Of a stretch of 38,597 nt of DNA, positions 7,393 to 15,005 are shown one piece after another. Numbering within the stretch: the first letter of the stretch is position 1; every line of letters begins with the position of its first letter. Below the pieces are notes generated by a model, which was not told the origin of the DNA, ran no database searches, and saw only the letters and a list, made by a program, of their open reading frames with translations. The DNA lies in contig JARBUG010000025.1 of NCBI GenBank assembly GCA_029239785.1, positions 1 through 38,597 of the forward strand, written 5' to 3'. The translations under genes were made by a program, and so were the position numbers. Source of the DNA: Symbiobacteriaceae bacterium (GTDB taxonomy: Bacteria > Bacillota > Sulfobacillia > Symbiobacteriales > Symbiobacteriaceae).

Positions 7393-8819
7393 AAGGGCGG
7401 TTTTTGCGCGGCCCCCTGCCGTTGGCACTCCAACTGACGCTGGCCTTTACGCTGCTGGTCGCGGCGGCGTTCGGCGGCGGCGGGGCTTTCCTGACGCAGG
7501 GGCTGCAGGAGCGCCAATTGGCGGTGCGGACCGACGAAGTGCTGGCCAAGGCACGGGAGGCCGCAGCCTTGGTCGGCCAGACGCAGAGCGGCCGCGAGGG
7601 CCCGGGGCTCAGTCAGGCCTTGTTTACGTATCAGCAACAGAAAGGCGTCCGCCCCATCGTCATCGGCTCGGATGGCGTTGTAGTCGGGGATAGTTGGCTC
7701 CCCTCGCCCTTTCTGAGCAGGCGGCTGGAGCTCCCCGAAGTGCAGGCTGCGCTAGCCGGGCAGGAGTCGGCCGGCCTCCGCCGGATCGCTCCGGACGGCC
7801 TGGTGCTGTACGCGGCAGTACCGCTCCGGGCCGGGGCGAACGCGGCGGGAGCGGTACTGGTGTCGGCCAGTCTGCGCGATCTTGACCAGCAGTTTGCCGT
7901 GCTGAAAGGGCAGATGGTTTGGGTGATGGCAGGAGCGGGACTGCTTTCGTTGCTCCTGGGCTGGGGGTTGGCGCGGACCCTCGCCCGACCCCTGGAGCGG
8001 CTGGCGGCGGCAACGACTGAGCTCGCCCGTGGCGACCTGGGCGTACGTGTCGATCCGGGCGGCAGCCTGGAGACGGCGGCGCTCGGACATCGCTTCAACC
8101 GAATGGCCGAGGAACTGGCCCTTGTGGAGCAGCAGCGGCGCAACTTCATCGGGGCGGCGTCGCATGAACTGCGCACTCCGGTGGCCTCCATTCGGTCCCT
8201 GGGCGAAGCGATCATCTCCGATGACTCGGCCGATCTTGCGATATACCGGGAGTACGTGGGCGATATCTTAACGGAGTGCGATCAGGCGGCCCATCTGGTC
8301 GATCGCATGCTGGAATTGACGCGGCTGGAGGGACGAATCCGCCCCCAGCCCGGGGTGGAAGAGCCGCTGGAACTGGTCGGGCTGATCACGGCTGTCGTAA
8401 AGGGACTACGGCCCCTTGCCCATAGCCGTGGCGTTGACCTGGCGATCGCGGCCAGCGACCCGGTATGGATAGCCGGAGAGTCCTGGCTAGTCGAGACGAT
8501 CGTGGACAACCTCGTGGAGAACGCGACCAAGTATACGCCGCCGGGTGGCGCGGTTTGGGTAGAGGTCGCCCGGCAGGGCGCCGAAGCCCGGGTCACGGTT
8601 TCGGACACCGGCCCGGGCATCGCACCGGAGCACCTGCCCCACCTGTTCGAGCGCTTCTACCGTGCGGACAAGTCACGGGCCCGGGCCACCGGTGGGGTGG
8701 GGCTGGGGCTCTCCATCGCCGCTGAAGCGGCCGTCCAACTAGGCGGGCGGATTATGGTCGATTCTACGCCAGGCAAGGGAAGCCGGTTCACGCTGGTGGT
8801 GCCTGCAGCGGCACCGTAG
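7389..8819 (+). CDS. Sensor histidine kinase (HAMP, HisKA, HATPase)
   Basis: A 476-residue membrane kinase partnering the overlapping regulator. Order: a membrane helix at about 12-34, an extracytoplasmic sensor domain of about 140 residues, a second membrane helix at about 175-195, HAMP, a dimerisation domain with His259 in ASHELRTP, then an ATPase domain with N box NLVENATKYTP, G1 DTGPGIA, F box LFERFYRADKS and G2 GGVGLGLSI. All catalytic boxes look intact. It would autophosphorylate at His259 and transfer phosphate to Asp52 of the regulator. The general layout is PhoR/VicK-like, but the sensor domain does not reveal the ligand. It ends 6 nt from the convergent gene on the other strand, with no visible terminator between them. 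Confidence 0.94.
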   Translation: MKGRFLRGPLPLALQLTLAFTLLVAAAFGGGGAFLTQGLQERQLAVRTDEVLAKAREAAALVGQTQSGREGPGLSQALFTYQQQKGVRPIVIGSDGVVVGDSWLPSPFLSRRLELPEVQAALAGQESAGLRRIAPDGLVLYAAVPLRAGANAAGAVLVSASLRDLDQQFAVLKGQMVWVMAGAGLLSLLLGWGLARTLARPLERLAAATTELARGDLGVRVDPGGSLETAALGHRFNRMAEELALVEQQRRNFIGAASHELRTPVASIRSLGEAIISDDSADLAIYREYVGDILTECDQAAHLVDRMLELTRLEGRIRPQPGVEEPLELVGLITAVVKGLRPLAHSRGVDLAIAASDPVWIAGESWLVETIVDNLVENATKYTPPGGAVWVEVARQGAEARVTVSDTGPGIAPEHLPHLFERFYRADKSRARATGGVGLGLSIAAEAAVQLGGRIMVDSTPGKGSRFTLVVPAAAP

Positions 8820-8825
8820 GCATAC

Positions 8826-9644
8826 TTAGCTCGCGAAGTCACGCCGGCAAAGGCCGGGTTTGCCCTCGAAGGTGCATTCTTTGACTTTGGCCGTCTCCAT
8901 GAGTTTGGCGAGGGCCTTGCGCTGGTGCGCCTCATTCCAGGGAAAGACCTTGTGCAGGTCCTTCTCCTTGACCGCCGGGGTCAGCTCGAAGAACCGTTCC
9001 AGCAGCATCACGGCGGCATCGCGGGTGGCAATTTCGGTGCCTGCCTCAACCGCAGCGGGGTAGAACCGGGGGAAAAGGTCCCAGATGTTCGCGATCGAAT
9101 TGCCGCCCTGGGTGCCTGACTTTACAATCAGCATCGCTTCATCCAGCACGTCCAGCGCCTTGTCGGCGGCCCGGCGGGCCTCTTTGGTGCCGTCGGTCAG
9201 CTTCTGCTGCAGGGTTCTGGTGTCGGTCGGCCCGTACTCCCGCAGGTATTGCACGGCTTTCACAGCGAGTTCTGGCAGCCGCATCCGCTCTCTCAGCGCT
9301 TCCAGGTCATCGTCCAGGTCGCCGGTATTGCCCGTCAGGGCGTACAGCACGGCCAGCCACTGGTGGGAGACCAGCGTGGGCTTGGCGCTGACCACCTTGC
9401 CATAGTAGGCGTCACGGGAGGAGGCGAAGCGGTCCTTCCAGCCCCACATCATATCCCACCGCTTGCTGTCGCTCTCAGCGGCCAGGGCGGGGAAGAGGGC
9501 GGGCAGCAGTTCGTTGCCGGGCGTGAACGGCCAGACCATGCCGACCCGGTTGACGGCGTCCCGGCATTCTTCATAGCTTGCAATAGAGCCCGGCGGGAGT
9601 AACACCGCCCGGGCTTTTCTTATGTCCTGCAGGGTAATCTCCAT
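8826..9644 (-). CDS. Conserved protein, possibly AlkZ-related winged-helix family
   Basis: A 272-residue, soluble-looking protein. The segment VNRVGMVWPFTPGN, the WGWKDRFASS stretch and the helix-rich C-terminal half (YGPTDTRTLQQKL, then a PWNEAHQRKALAKLM helix) resemble proteins labelled AlkZ-related, distant relatives of the YcaQ/AlkZ DNA glycosylases. I did not see the catalytic QxQ motif of true AlkZ, so glycosylase activity should not be assumed. The start ATG (9644 on the minus strand) has GGGAGG about 9 nt upstream. The next gene on the other side is an AlkA-type glycosylase, which hints weakly at a shared DNA-repair theme. Confidence 0.6.
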   Translation of the reverse strand: MEITLQDIRKARAVLLPPGSIASYEECRDAVNRVGMVWPFTPGNELLPALFPALAAESDSKRWDMMWGWKDRFASSRDAYYGKVVSAKPTLVSHQWLAVLYALTGNTGDLDDDLEALRERMRLPELAVKAVQYLREYGPTDTRTLQQKLTDGTKEARRAADKALDVLDEAMLIVKSGTQGGNSIANIWDLFPRFYPAAVEAGTEIATRDAAVMLLERFFELTPAVKEKDLHKVFPWNEAHQRKALAKLMETAKVKECTFEGKPGLCRRDFAS

Positions 9645-9927
9645 GCGAAACGGCCTCCCGTACTGCCCAATCCTTAGGAACGCGACCGGAGATGTGTTCC
9701 GCTTTTTGTATGTGCTTTCCTGCCCCCGGACATACTACTGGCGGCGGGTTTGCGCCGCGTCTTCGGAGGTGGCCTCGGAAATCCTTTTGGAATATCTTTG
9801 GCGGATACCAAACCGAAGCGGTGCATTTTTCGTTTTAGGGTGTACAAGGAGTTTGGCGCAAGTATAAAACGTACCTGACCACCCGCCATGTTCCCTGTGA
9901 CAAAGGGCTTATGGGAGTGAATCGCCT
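9645..9927. other. Intergenic region between the AlkZ-related gene and the small basic ORF
   Basis: No convincing gene. It holds a small GC hairpin (GCGGCG, 6-nt loop, CGCCGC, around 9743-9760), an AT-richer stretch, and TATAAA at 9863-9868 that could be a -10 element for the rightward ORF, without a good -35. Confidence 0.4.
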
Positions 9928-10221
9928 ATGTGGTCACGAGGCTCGAAGCGGCGCCCCCCGACCCCTCCCCGGGGCCAGGGGCGTTATTGGGGTCAGCGGG
10001 TGGGAAGACCGGGGCAGTATCCGGGCGGAGCGCAGGCGGCGCCAGCGGCTGAGCGCACCGGGTCTCCGGCATGGCGCCGGCTGCGCCAGCGCATCAAGGC
10101 GCTGTGGCGGTGGGTCATCGTGCGGAAGGTGCGCGCATGGCTGGGCGGCCGGCCCCGGCCGGAAGATACCTCGGAGCTGGCCCAGGTTAAGCAGTTCCCA
10201 CAGCAGAGCCGCTGGCACTAA
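9928..10221 (+). CDS. Small basic Pro/Gly/Arg-rich hypothetical protein
   Basis: A 97-residue frame with GGGAG about 10 nt before ATG 9928 and strong G/C preference in the third codon position. The first half is low-complexity (Pro, Gly, Arg, Gln). The second half forms a basic amphipathic stretch (WRRLRQRIKALWRW) and ends in SRWH. No family is recognised. It could be a small nucleic-acid-binding or membrane-surface protein, or a chance frame in GC-rich DNA. Its stop codon directly adjoins the first copy of the 74-nt repeat. Confidence 0.45.
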   Translation: MWSRGSKRRPPTPPRGQGRYWGQRVGRPGQYPGGAQAAPAAERTGSPAWRRLRQRIKALWRWVIVRKVRAWLGGRPRPEDTSELAQVKQFPQQSRWH

Positions 10222-10222
10222 A

Positions 10223-10296
10223 CCCTCTCGGCATGGGCCGGTCGAGATTTGGCCCACGCCTAACGGGTCACGGCACCCATTGAGGGTGCCTAGACA
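10223..10296 (+). repeat. 74-nt two-hairpin repeat, copy 1
   Basis: Begins CCCTCTCGGC. Hairpin 1 is an 11-bp stem (10230-10240 with 10250-10260, one A-C mismatch, one G-T pair) and a 9-nt loop. A conserved linker follows, then hairpin 2, GGCACCC (10272-10278) with GGGTGCC (10284-10290) and a 5-nt loop. It differs from copy 3 at 6 of 74 positions. No known RNA family or insertion sequence is recognised. Confidence 0.85.
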
Positions 10297-10326
10297 CTGC
10301 AAAGGTATCTCTACGCCTTGCGCCAG

Positions 10327-10355
10327 GACAGACATGGGCCAAACCCGTGTCTGTC
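10327..10355 (+). terminator. Hairpin upstream of the AlkA-type gene, possible terminator
   Basis: GACAGACATGGG (10327-10338) pairs with 10344-10355 over 12 bp including one G-T, around a 5-nt loop. A run of five Ts follows 8 nt after the stem. It may end the transcript of the small basic ORF and repeat copy 1, or attenuate the downstream gene. Confidence 0.5.
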
Positions 10356-10440
10356 TCGCCGCGTTTTTCAGCCCATGCGATAAAGGGGAGGCCGGCGTGT
10401 TGCGGCGAATAGTTTCCCATTCTGAAGCGGGAGGGTTCGC

Positions 10441-11331
10441 TTGTACATCCTGACGCCTACCCAGCCGTATAGCTTTCCCCTCAGCCTGAAACGGCTGCAG
10501 GATATGCCCCGGCAGATCATCGGCCGGGTGGAGGAGGGGCCTGCGTACGTTCGGGCCCTGGAGCAGCATGGTCGCCTTGGCCTGGTGCGCATCACGGCAG
10601 CGTCACCCGGCTCCGGCTCCGATGGGCTGGGCGCCCTGGCGCTCGACCTGCAGGGCGATCTCGAGCCCGGCGCCGTTGCGGCTGCCGCCCGGCGGGCCTT
10701 CAGCCTCGACCTCGACCTGCAGGCCTTTCACCGCCACATGGCCGCGGCGGACCCGGTCATCGCCACCCTCGCCCAAAAGTACCCGGGCGCCCGGCCCATC
10801 GGGGCCTTCGACCTCTTCGAGTCGCTCGTCTTCAGCATCATCGCGCAGCAAATCACCATGTCCTTCGCCTTCACGCTGAAGGAGTCGCTGGTGGCGCTGG
10901 CAGGCGGTACATACCAGGGCTACCCGGCCTTCCCTTCGCCGCAGTCTGTGGCCAGGCTCACCTACGACGACCTGACCGCCCGCAAGTACACCCGCAAGAA
11001 GGCGGAGTACATCATCGACATCGCCAGGGCGATCACGGAGGGGCGCCTCGACCTGGAGGCCGAAGTGGCCCGCCCCTTCGACCAAGCGGTTAAGTCGCTC
11101 ACCACCATTCGTGGTGTGGGCCGCTGGACCGCCGAATGTCTGCTCATGGATGCGGGGGCGCCCGACGCCTTCCCGGCCGGCGACATCGGCATTCGCAACG
11201 CCGTGCAGCGCTACTACGGGCTGGACCACCAGCCCACCGAGGCCGAAGTGCGCGAAATTGGCCGGCCATGGGCGCCGTACGGGGCACTCACCTGCTTTTA
11301 CCTGTGGCTGGGGCTGCTGGACAAGGGGTGA
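10441..11331 (+). CDS. alkA: DNA-3-methyladenine glycosylase II (AlkA type)
   Basis: Base-excision repair enzyme expected to remove alkylated purines such as 3-methyladenine from DNA. The 296-residue protein has the AlkA layout: an N-terminal domain, then the helical HhH-GPD core. The helix-hairpin-helix reads LTTIRGVGRWTAE, and the catalytic aspartate is Asp248 in FPAGDIGIR, matching E. coli AlkA Asp238. SIIAQQITM is the conserved first core helix. The start is TTG 10441 with GGGAGGG 5 nt upstream. A small membrane-protein gene follows immediately. Nothing suggests Ada-type regulation. Confidence 0.9.
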   Translation: MYILTPTQPYSFPLSLKRLQDMPRQIIGRVEEGPAYVRALEQHGRLGLVRITAASPGSGSDGLGALALDLQGDLEPGAVAAAARRAFSLDLDLQAFHRHMAAADPVIATLAQKYPGARPIGAFDLFESLVFSIIAQQITMSFAFTLKESLVALAGGTYQGYPAFPSPQSVARLTYDDLTARKYTRKKAEYIIDIARAITEGRLDLEAEVARPFDQAVKSLTTIRGVGRWTAECLLMDAGAPDAFPAGDIGIRNAVQRYYGLDHQPTEAEVREIGRPWAPYGALTCFYLWLGLLDKG

Positions 11332-11336
11332 TTCGC

Positions 11337-11489
11337 TTGGACCTGCTGGTGCTGATCGGGTTGATTGCGTGGCTCGTCCCAACCGTGGCCGGCATCTGGT
11401 ATCTGGCGGCGTTCAAGGAGATGCGCGACGAAATCAAAGCGATTCGCCGCTACCTGCAGGCGATGCACGATCAGCAGCAAAAGCGGTAG
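11337..11489 (+). CDS. Small single-pass membrane protein (50 aa)
   Basis: A short frame beginning at TTG 11337, with AAGGGG 8 nt upstream inside the end of the alkA gene. It encodes one hydrophobic helix (LLVLIGLIAWLVPTVAGIWY) followed by a charged amphipathic tail (KEMRDEIKAIRRYL). A GTG at 11328 overlapping the alkA stop is an alternative start. The tidy helix-plus-tail design, spacing and codon use support a real gene. Function unknown; it is probably translated from the alkA transcript. Confidence 0.65.
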   Translation: MDLLVLIGLIAWLVPTVAGIWYLAAFKEMRDEIKAIRRYLQAMHDQQQKR

Positions 11490-11505
11490 TTCCCGGACAG
11501 GCAAA

Positions 11506-11538
11506 AGCCCCGCAGTCGGTTGTGCCGGCTACGGGGCT
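11506..11538 (-). terminator. Terminator for the YdcF-like gene (minus strand), shared by the convergent gene
   Basis: AGCCCCG (11506-11512) pairs with CGGGGCT (11532-11538), and the stem continues inward through AG/CT and CGG/CCG around a 5-nt loop. On the minus strand the stem is followed by TTTTGCC. On the plus strand there is no T-run. Confidence 0.7.
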
Positions 11539-11562
11539 AAGTGTTATGAAGGTAGCTGGTGG

Positions 11563-12126
11563 CTACAGCTCACCCTGGAAAGCATACGTGCGGACCTTTT
11601 CCAGTTCCCGGACGACCATGTTCTGGCCTTCCTGCGTATGCCACCAGTTTTCACGCGTAATGTCGGTGCGGGTGTCGGGGCAGCATGTGATTTTGACGGA
11701 CCGGGGGATATAGCGGGCCAGGGCATGCTTGATCCGACGCAGGTGGTACGGGGCGGAAACGATGATCACGTTGTTCAGATTCGCCCAGCCCATGGTCTTT
11801 TCGATCAGGGCGGAGGACATCTTCACGTTCTCCATGGAGTTGACGGACTCGCACTCGGTAACGATCGCCTCTTCCGGCACGCCCAAGCTAACGCAGTGCT
11901 CCTTCAGCCGAATCGACTCGCAGACGCCGGTGCCCCGCTTGTCACCACCGGTGATGAAAATGCGAGGGGCCAGGCCCGCCTTGTAAAGTTCGGCGGCCCG
12001 TTCTGCCCGTTCGAGCCGCTTGCCGCCGAAGACCAGAATCAGGTCGGCGGGGGCCAGCTCGTCTTCGCAGAACAGGTACTCGGAGATCTCGCGGATCGAC
12101 ATGCCTTCATACAGACGTGCAACCAT
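11563..12126 (-). CDS. YdcF/DUF218-family protein
   Basis: A 187-residue protein of the DUF218 (YdcF/SanA/ElyC-like) fold. Landmarks: a first strand ADLILVFGGKR, the region PRIFITGGDKRGTGVCESIRLKEHC, the acidic VTECESVNSMENV motif (the family's E-x-x-S-x-N-T-x-E-N type signature), and IIVSAPYHLRR near the end. No signal peptide or membrane helix is seen, so it is probably cytoplasmic. The family's biochemical role is poorly defined. The frame runs back to 12219, but those residues come from the 74-nt repeat. ATG 12126 has a strong GGGAGGAA 6 nt upstream and is the better start. Confidence 0.85.
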   Translation of the reverse strand: MVARLYEGMSIREISEYLFCEDELAPADLILVFGGKRLERAERAAELYKAGLAPRIFITGGDKRGTGVCESIRLKEHCVSLGVPEEAIVTECESVNSMENVKMSSALIEKTMGWANLNNVIIVSAPYHLRRIKHALARYIPRSVKITCCPDTRTDITRENWWHTQEGQNMVVRELEKVRTYAFQGEL

Positions 12127-12165
12127 GTGGCATTCCTCCCGGAGATACATATTCTCGACCCCAAA

Positions 12166-12239
12166 CCCTCTCGGCATGGGCCGGTTAAGCTTAGGCCAAC
12201 GCCTGACGGGTTCCGGCACCCACCCGGGGTGCCTAAAAT
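12166..12239 (+). repeat. 74-nt two-hairpin repeat, copy 2 (most diverged)
   Basis: Same length and plus-strand orientation as the other copies, although both neighbouring genes are on the minus strand. Hairpin 1 (12173-12183 with 12193-12203) has two mismatches; hairpin 2 (12215-12221 with 12227-12233) is perfect. The lead CCCTCTCGGC and most of the linker are conserved. Its right edge supplies the stop codon of the aminotransferase gene. Confidence 0.8.
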
Positions 12240-13405
12240 ACGCCTAAACGCCCGATCCGCTGGGCTGCCTCCGCCAAACGTTCCGGCGGAGTTGTGAGGG
12301 ATACCCGCACAAAGCCTTCTCCCGCTGCGCCGAAGCCGACGCCGGGGGCCACCACCACGTGGCACTCCCGCAGGAGCAGATCGGTGAACGATTCACTGCT
12401 AAAGGGTTGAGGGACAGGACACCAGACGAAGATCGACCCCTCGGAGGGCTGAACGTTCCAGCCGATGGAGCGGGCTGCTTCGACCCAAATGTCCCTGCGG
12501 CGCTGATACTCGGCACGAAGTGAATCAACACAGTCCTGCGGCCCATCGAGCGCAGCAGCAGCGGCCACCTGTACGGCGCCCCACTGGCTGCAGTTCAGAT
12601 GATCTTGCAGCAAATTCATCGCGGCGATGATTTCTCTGTTCCCTGCGACAAAGCCGATGCGCCACCCAGCCATGTTATACGACTTCGACAGGGTAAAGAA
12701 TTCAACGCCTACCTCTTTGGCCCCCGGCGTTTGCAGAAAGCTGATGGGTTTTCGATCGTCGTAGACCAGGTCGCCGTAAGCAAGATCATGGGCAACGGCG
12801 ATTTGGTTCGATCGGGCGAAATCCACCACACTTGCGAAAAACTCCGGGCTGGCCACGGCCCCGGTTGGGTTGGTGGGGTAGTTCAGGAACATGAGTTTCG
12901 CGCCAGGCAACACCTCCTTTGGAATCGCGGTCAGGTCGGGCAAATAGCGGTTTTCAGCAATAAGCGGCATGCCATAGGGACGGGCGCCGGCCAGAGCCAC
13001 GCCGGACCAATAATCCGGGTAGCTCGGGTCGGGCATAAGACAAAAATCGCCCTCGTTCAGCAGGCAGAGGCTGATCTCCTGAAGGCCCAACTTGGCACCA
13101 ATCAGGATGCAGATCTCCGTCTCCGAATCAAGAGCGACTTTGTAATGCCGAGCATACCAGCGAGCAGCGGCCTCCCTCAACGTTTTGAGGCCACCAAAGG
13201 CGATATATTTGTGCGTCACCGGATCCGCCGCAGCGCGGCGGGCCGCCTCCACCACATGGGCAGGTGTGGGCAAATCCGGATTGCCCTGCCCAAGATTGAT
13301 CACATCAAAACCGGCCCGCACCAGGGCCTGGGTGGTTCCCCCGAGTCGGGCGAACAGTTGCTCAGGGAGCCGGTTCATGCGGCGTGCTGGAGTGATGTAG
13401 CTCAA
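12233..13405 (-). CDS. Class I/II PLP-dependent aminotransferase
   Basis: A fold-type I aminotransferase of about 390 residues. Visible: GQGNPDLPTP near the N-terminus, GAKLGLQE and PDPSYPDYW around the cofactor site, NYPTNPTGAV, the PLP aspartate region AHDLAYGDLVYD, the Schiff-base lysine in LSKSYNMAGWR (about Lys241) and a C-terminal arginine in FVRVSL. It resembles LL-diaminopimelate and methionine/aromatic aminotransferases; the substrate cannot be fixed. The frame is open to ATG 13480, but TTG 13405 starts the family's usual ...ITPARRMNRLP and has AAAGGGGGG about 10 nt upstream. Its stop codon lies in repeat copy 2. Confidence 0.85.
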   Translation of the reverse strand: MSYITPARRMNRLPEQLFARLGGTTQALVRAGFDVINLGQGNPDLPTPAHVVEAARRAAADPVTHKYIAFGGLKTLREAAARWYARHYKVALDSETEICILIGAKLGLQEISLCLLNEGDFCLMPDPSYPDYWSGVALAGARPYGMPLIAENRYLPDLTAIPKEVLPGAKLMFLNYPTNPTGAVASPEFFASVVDFARSNQIAVAHDLAYGDLVYDDRKPISFLQTPGAKEVGVEFFTLSKSYNMAGWRIGFVAGNREIIAAMNLLQDHLNCSQWGAVQVAAAAALDGPQDCVDSLRAEYQRRRDIWVEAARSIGWNVQPSEGSIFVWCPVPQPFSSESFTDLLLRECHVVVAPGVGFGAAGEGFVRVSLTTPPERLAEAAQRIGRLGVF

Positions 13406-13542
13406 GGGCCACCAACCCCCCTTTGGGTCTCGTAGGATAGAGTATTCGACTTCGTTGGAGGTTTTCCTGTGCCCTCTCATTCAACCTTTTCATCCTTTTC
13501 GGGAGGCGCGATAGAGGGGGGGAATGCACCAAAAATCTAGGC

Positions 13543-13568
13543 GACAATTTGTCTAAAGGTGATAAAAT
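13543..13568 (+). promoter_or_regulatory. Palindrome GACAATTTGTC with -10-like TAAAAT upstream of arsB
   Basis: GACAA-T-TTGTC (13543-13553) is a perfect 11-nt palindrome. A -10-like TAAAAT lies at 13563-13568. It is in the divergent region between the aminotransferase and arsB. The -35 is poor, which would fit an activated promoter or a repressor site. Confidence 0.35.
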
Positions 13569-13585
13569 ACATCCTATGACCTAGC

Positions 13586-13659
13586 CCCTCTCGGCGTGGG
13601 CCGGTTGAGATTCGGCCCACGCCTGACGGGTTACGGCACCCATCGAGGGTGCCTAGACA
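13586..13659 (+). repeat. 74-nt two-hairpin repeat, copy 3 (best-paired copy)
   Basis: Hairpin 1 is a perfect 11-bp stem (GGCGTGGGCCG 13593-13603 with 13613-13623, 9-nt loop). Hairpin 2 is a perfect 7-bp stem (13635-13641 with 13647-13653, 5-nt loop). It lies between the promoter-like sequence and the arsB ribosome binding site, so it would be in the arsB leader RNA. Confidence 0.85.
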
Positions 13660-13684
13660 AAAACTGCCGAGGAGCGGACAAGCC

Positions 13685-14986
13685 TTGAGTCAAGCGGTCG
13701 CGGCCCCTGCCATTTTCATGCTGACACTCTACCTGGTATTGGCCCGCCCAAAGAACCTGGACACGGGCCTGGCCGCCATGATCGGCGCCATGCTGGCCCT
13801 ATTCGCCGGGGTGATCACCCTGGCCGACATCCGGACCGTTGCCGGCATCGTTTGGGACGCCACCTTTGCCCTGATCGCCATCGTCGTGATTTCGGTGGTG
13901 CTCGATCAGGCGGGGCTCTTTCGGTGGGCGGCCCTGCAAATGGCCCGGCGGGCGGGCGGGAACGGCCGGTCGATCTTCCTGGCGGTCATTTTGCTGGGCG
14001 CCGTGGTCTCGACGTTGTTCACCAACGACGCCACGGTGCTGATTCTGACCCCGATCGTCTATGAGATGCTGGCAGCGCTGCATTTCGACCAGCGGATGAT
14101 TCTTCCTTACATGATGGCGTGCGGCTTTGTAGCCGATTCGATGTCCATTCCGCTGGCCGTCTCGAACCTGACCAATATGATCACGGCCCGCTATTTCACG
14201 CTCGATTTCGGGCGCTTCGCTCTGTTGATGCTGATCCCGACGGTGGTCTGCCTGGGTGCAACCATTCTGGTTTTGCGCTGGTACTACCGTCGCGAGATTC
14301 CCGCCCAGTATGACCTGGGTGTGCTGGACAAGCCGGAAGACGCCATTCGGGACCCGTTCCTGTTCCGGGTCGGTCTGGGTGTGCTGGGCGCCATGGTGGT
14401 CGCGTTCTTTCTGAACAGCACCTTCCTGCAGATGCCGGTCTCGTTCGTGATTGCCACCGGAGCGCTGGTGCTGCTGCTGGCCAGCATGAAGAACCGGGTG
14501 GTCAAGCCCGTGGCCGTGCTGCGGCAGGCGCCCTGGCATGTGGTAATCTTCGCGCTGGGGATGTATCTGGTCGTGTACGGCATGGGCAACGCGGGTCTGA
14601 CGAACTGGACGGCAGCCCTGGTGTCACGGCTGGTCGATATCGGTCCCGTTGCGGCGATTGTCGGCACCGGTGTGCTGGTGGCGATCTTCTCAAGCCTGAT
14701 GAACAACCTGCCCGGTGTGATGCTTGGCTGTTTGGCGCTGGCGGCGGTGGGCGCCACGGGCGCCGTCGGCGAGGGCATGGTGCTGGCTAATGTGATCGGG
14801 TCGGATATCGGCCCGAAGCTGACGCCCATAGGGTCGCTGGCGACGTTGATCTGGCTGCATAGCCTGCAGCTCCGGGGAATGAAGATTACGTGGCAATACT
14901 ATTTGAAAGTGGGCCTGATCATCACGCCGCCTGTTTTGCTGACCACGCTGGGTGCGCTTTGGGTTAGTGTGCGGTTGTTTGGGTAG
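13685..14986 (+). CDS. arsB: ArsB-type arsenite efflux permease
   Basis: A membrane protein of 433 residues with about 11-12 helices. Several stretches closely match E. coli ArsB: FTNDATVLILTPIV, the QAPWHVVIFALGMYLVVYG helix, SSLMNNLPGV, and ANVIGSDIGPKLTPIGSLAT followed by LIWLH. Expected role: export of arsenite or antimonite across the cytoplasmic membrane. No arsR, arsC or arsA was seen nearby, so if it is an arsenic gene it stands alone. Some IT-superfamily relatives move other ions. TTG 13685 is preferred over an upstream TTG at 13649 because it has GAGGAG 10 nt before it and the upstream codons fall in repeat copy 3. Confidence 0.88.
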   Translation: MSQAVAAPAIFMLTLYLVLARPKNLDTGLAAMIGAMLALFAGVITLADIRTVAGIVWDATFALIAIVVISVVLDQAGLFRWAALQMARRAGGNGRSIFLAVILLGAVVSTLFTNDATVLILTPIVYEMLAALHFDQRMILPYMMACGFVADSMSIPLAVSNLTNMITARYFTLDFGRFALLMLIPTVVCLGATILVLRWYYRREIPAQYDLGVLDKPEDAIRDPFLFRVGLGVLGAMVVAFFLNSTFLQMPVSFVIATGALVLLLASMKNRVVKPVAVLRQAPWHVVIFALGMYLVVYGMGNAGLTNWTAALVSRLVDIGPVAAIVGTGVLVAIFSSLMNNLPGVMLGCLALAAVGATGAVGEGMVLANVIGSDIGPKLTPIGSLATLIWLHSLQLRGMKITWQYYLKVGLIITPPVLLTTLGALWVSVRLFG

Positions 14987-15005
14987 AGGGAGGAGGCGGT
15001 GTCAG

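Noticed and set aside
8826..9644. True AlkZ/YcaQ interstrand crosslink glycosylase
   Set aside because: The catalytic QxQ motif was not seen, so only a distant AlkZ-related label was kept.
10223..10440. T-box or other known riboswitch in the alkA leader
   Set aside because: No T-box core, specifier loop or known aptamer consensus was found, and a second copy of the same element is antisense to its neighbouring genes.
9911..10453. 180-codon frame spanning the small basic ORF and repeat copy 1
   Set aside because: It runs through the 74-nt repeat and the downstream hairpin and overlaps the alkA start; the 97-codon frame starting at 9928 has the better start and composition.
10223..13659. CRISPR array
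   Set aside because: The three 74-nt repeats are 1.4-1.9 kb apart with genes between them, far too widely spaced for CRISPR spacers, and no cas genes are present.
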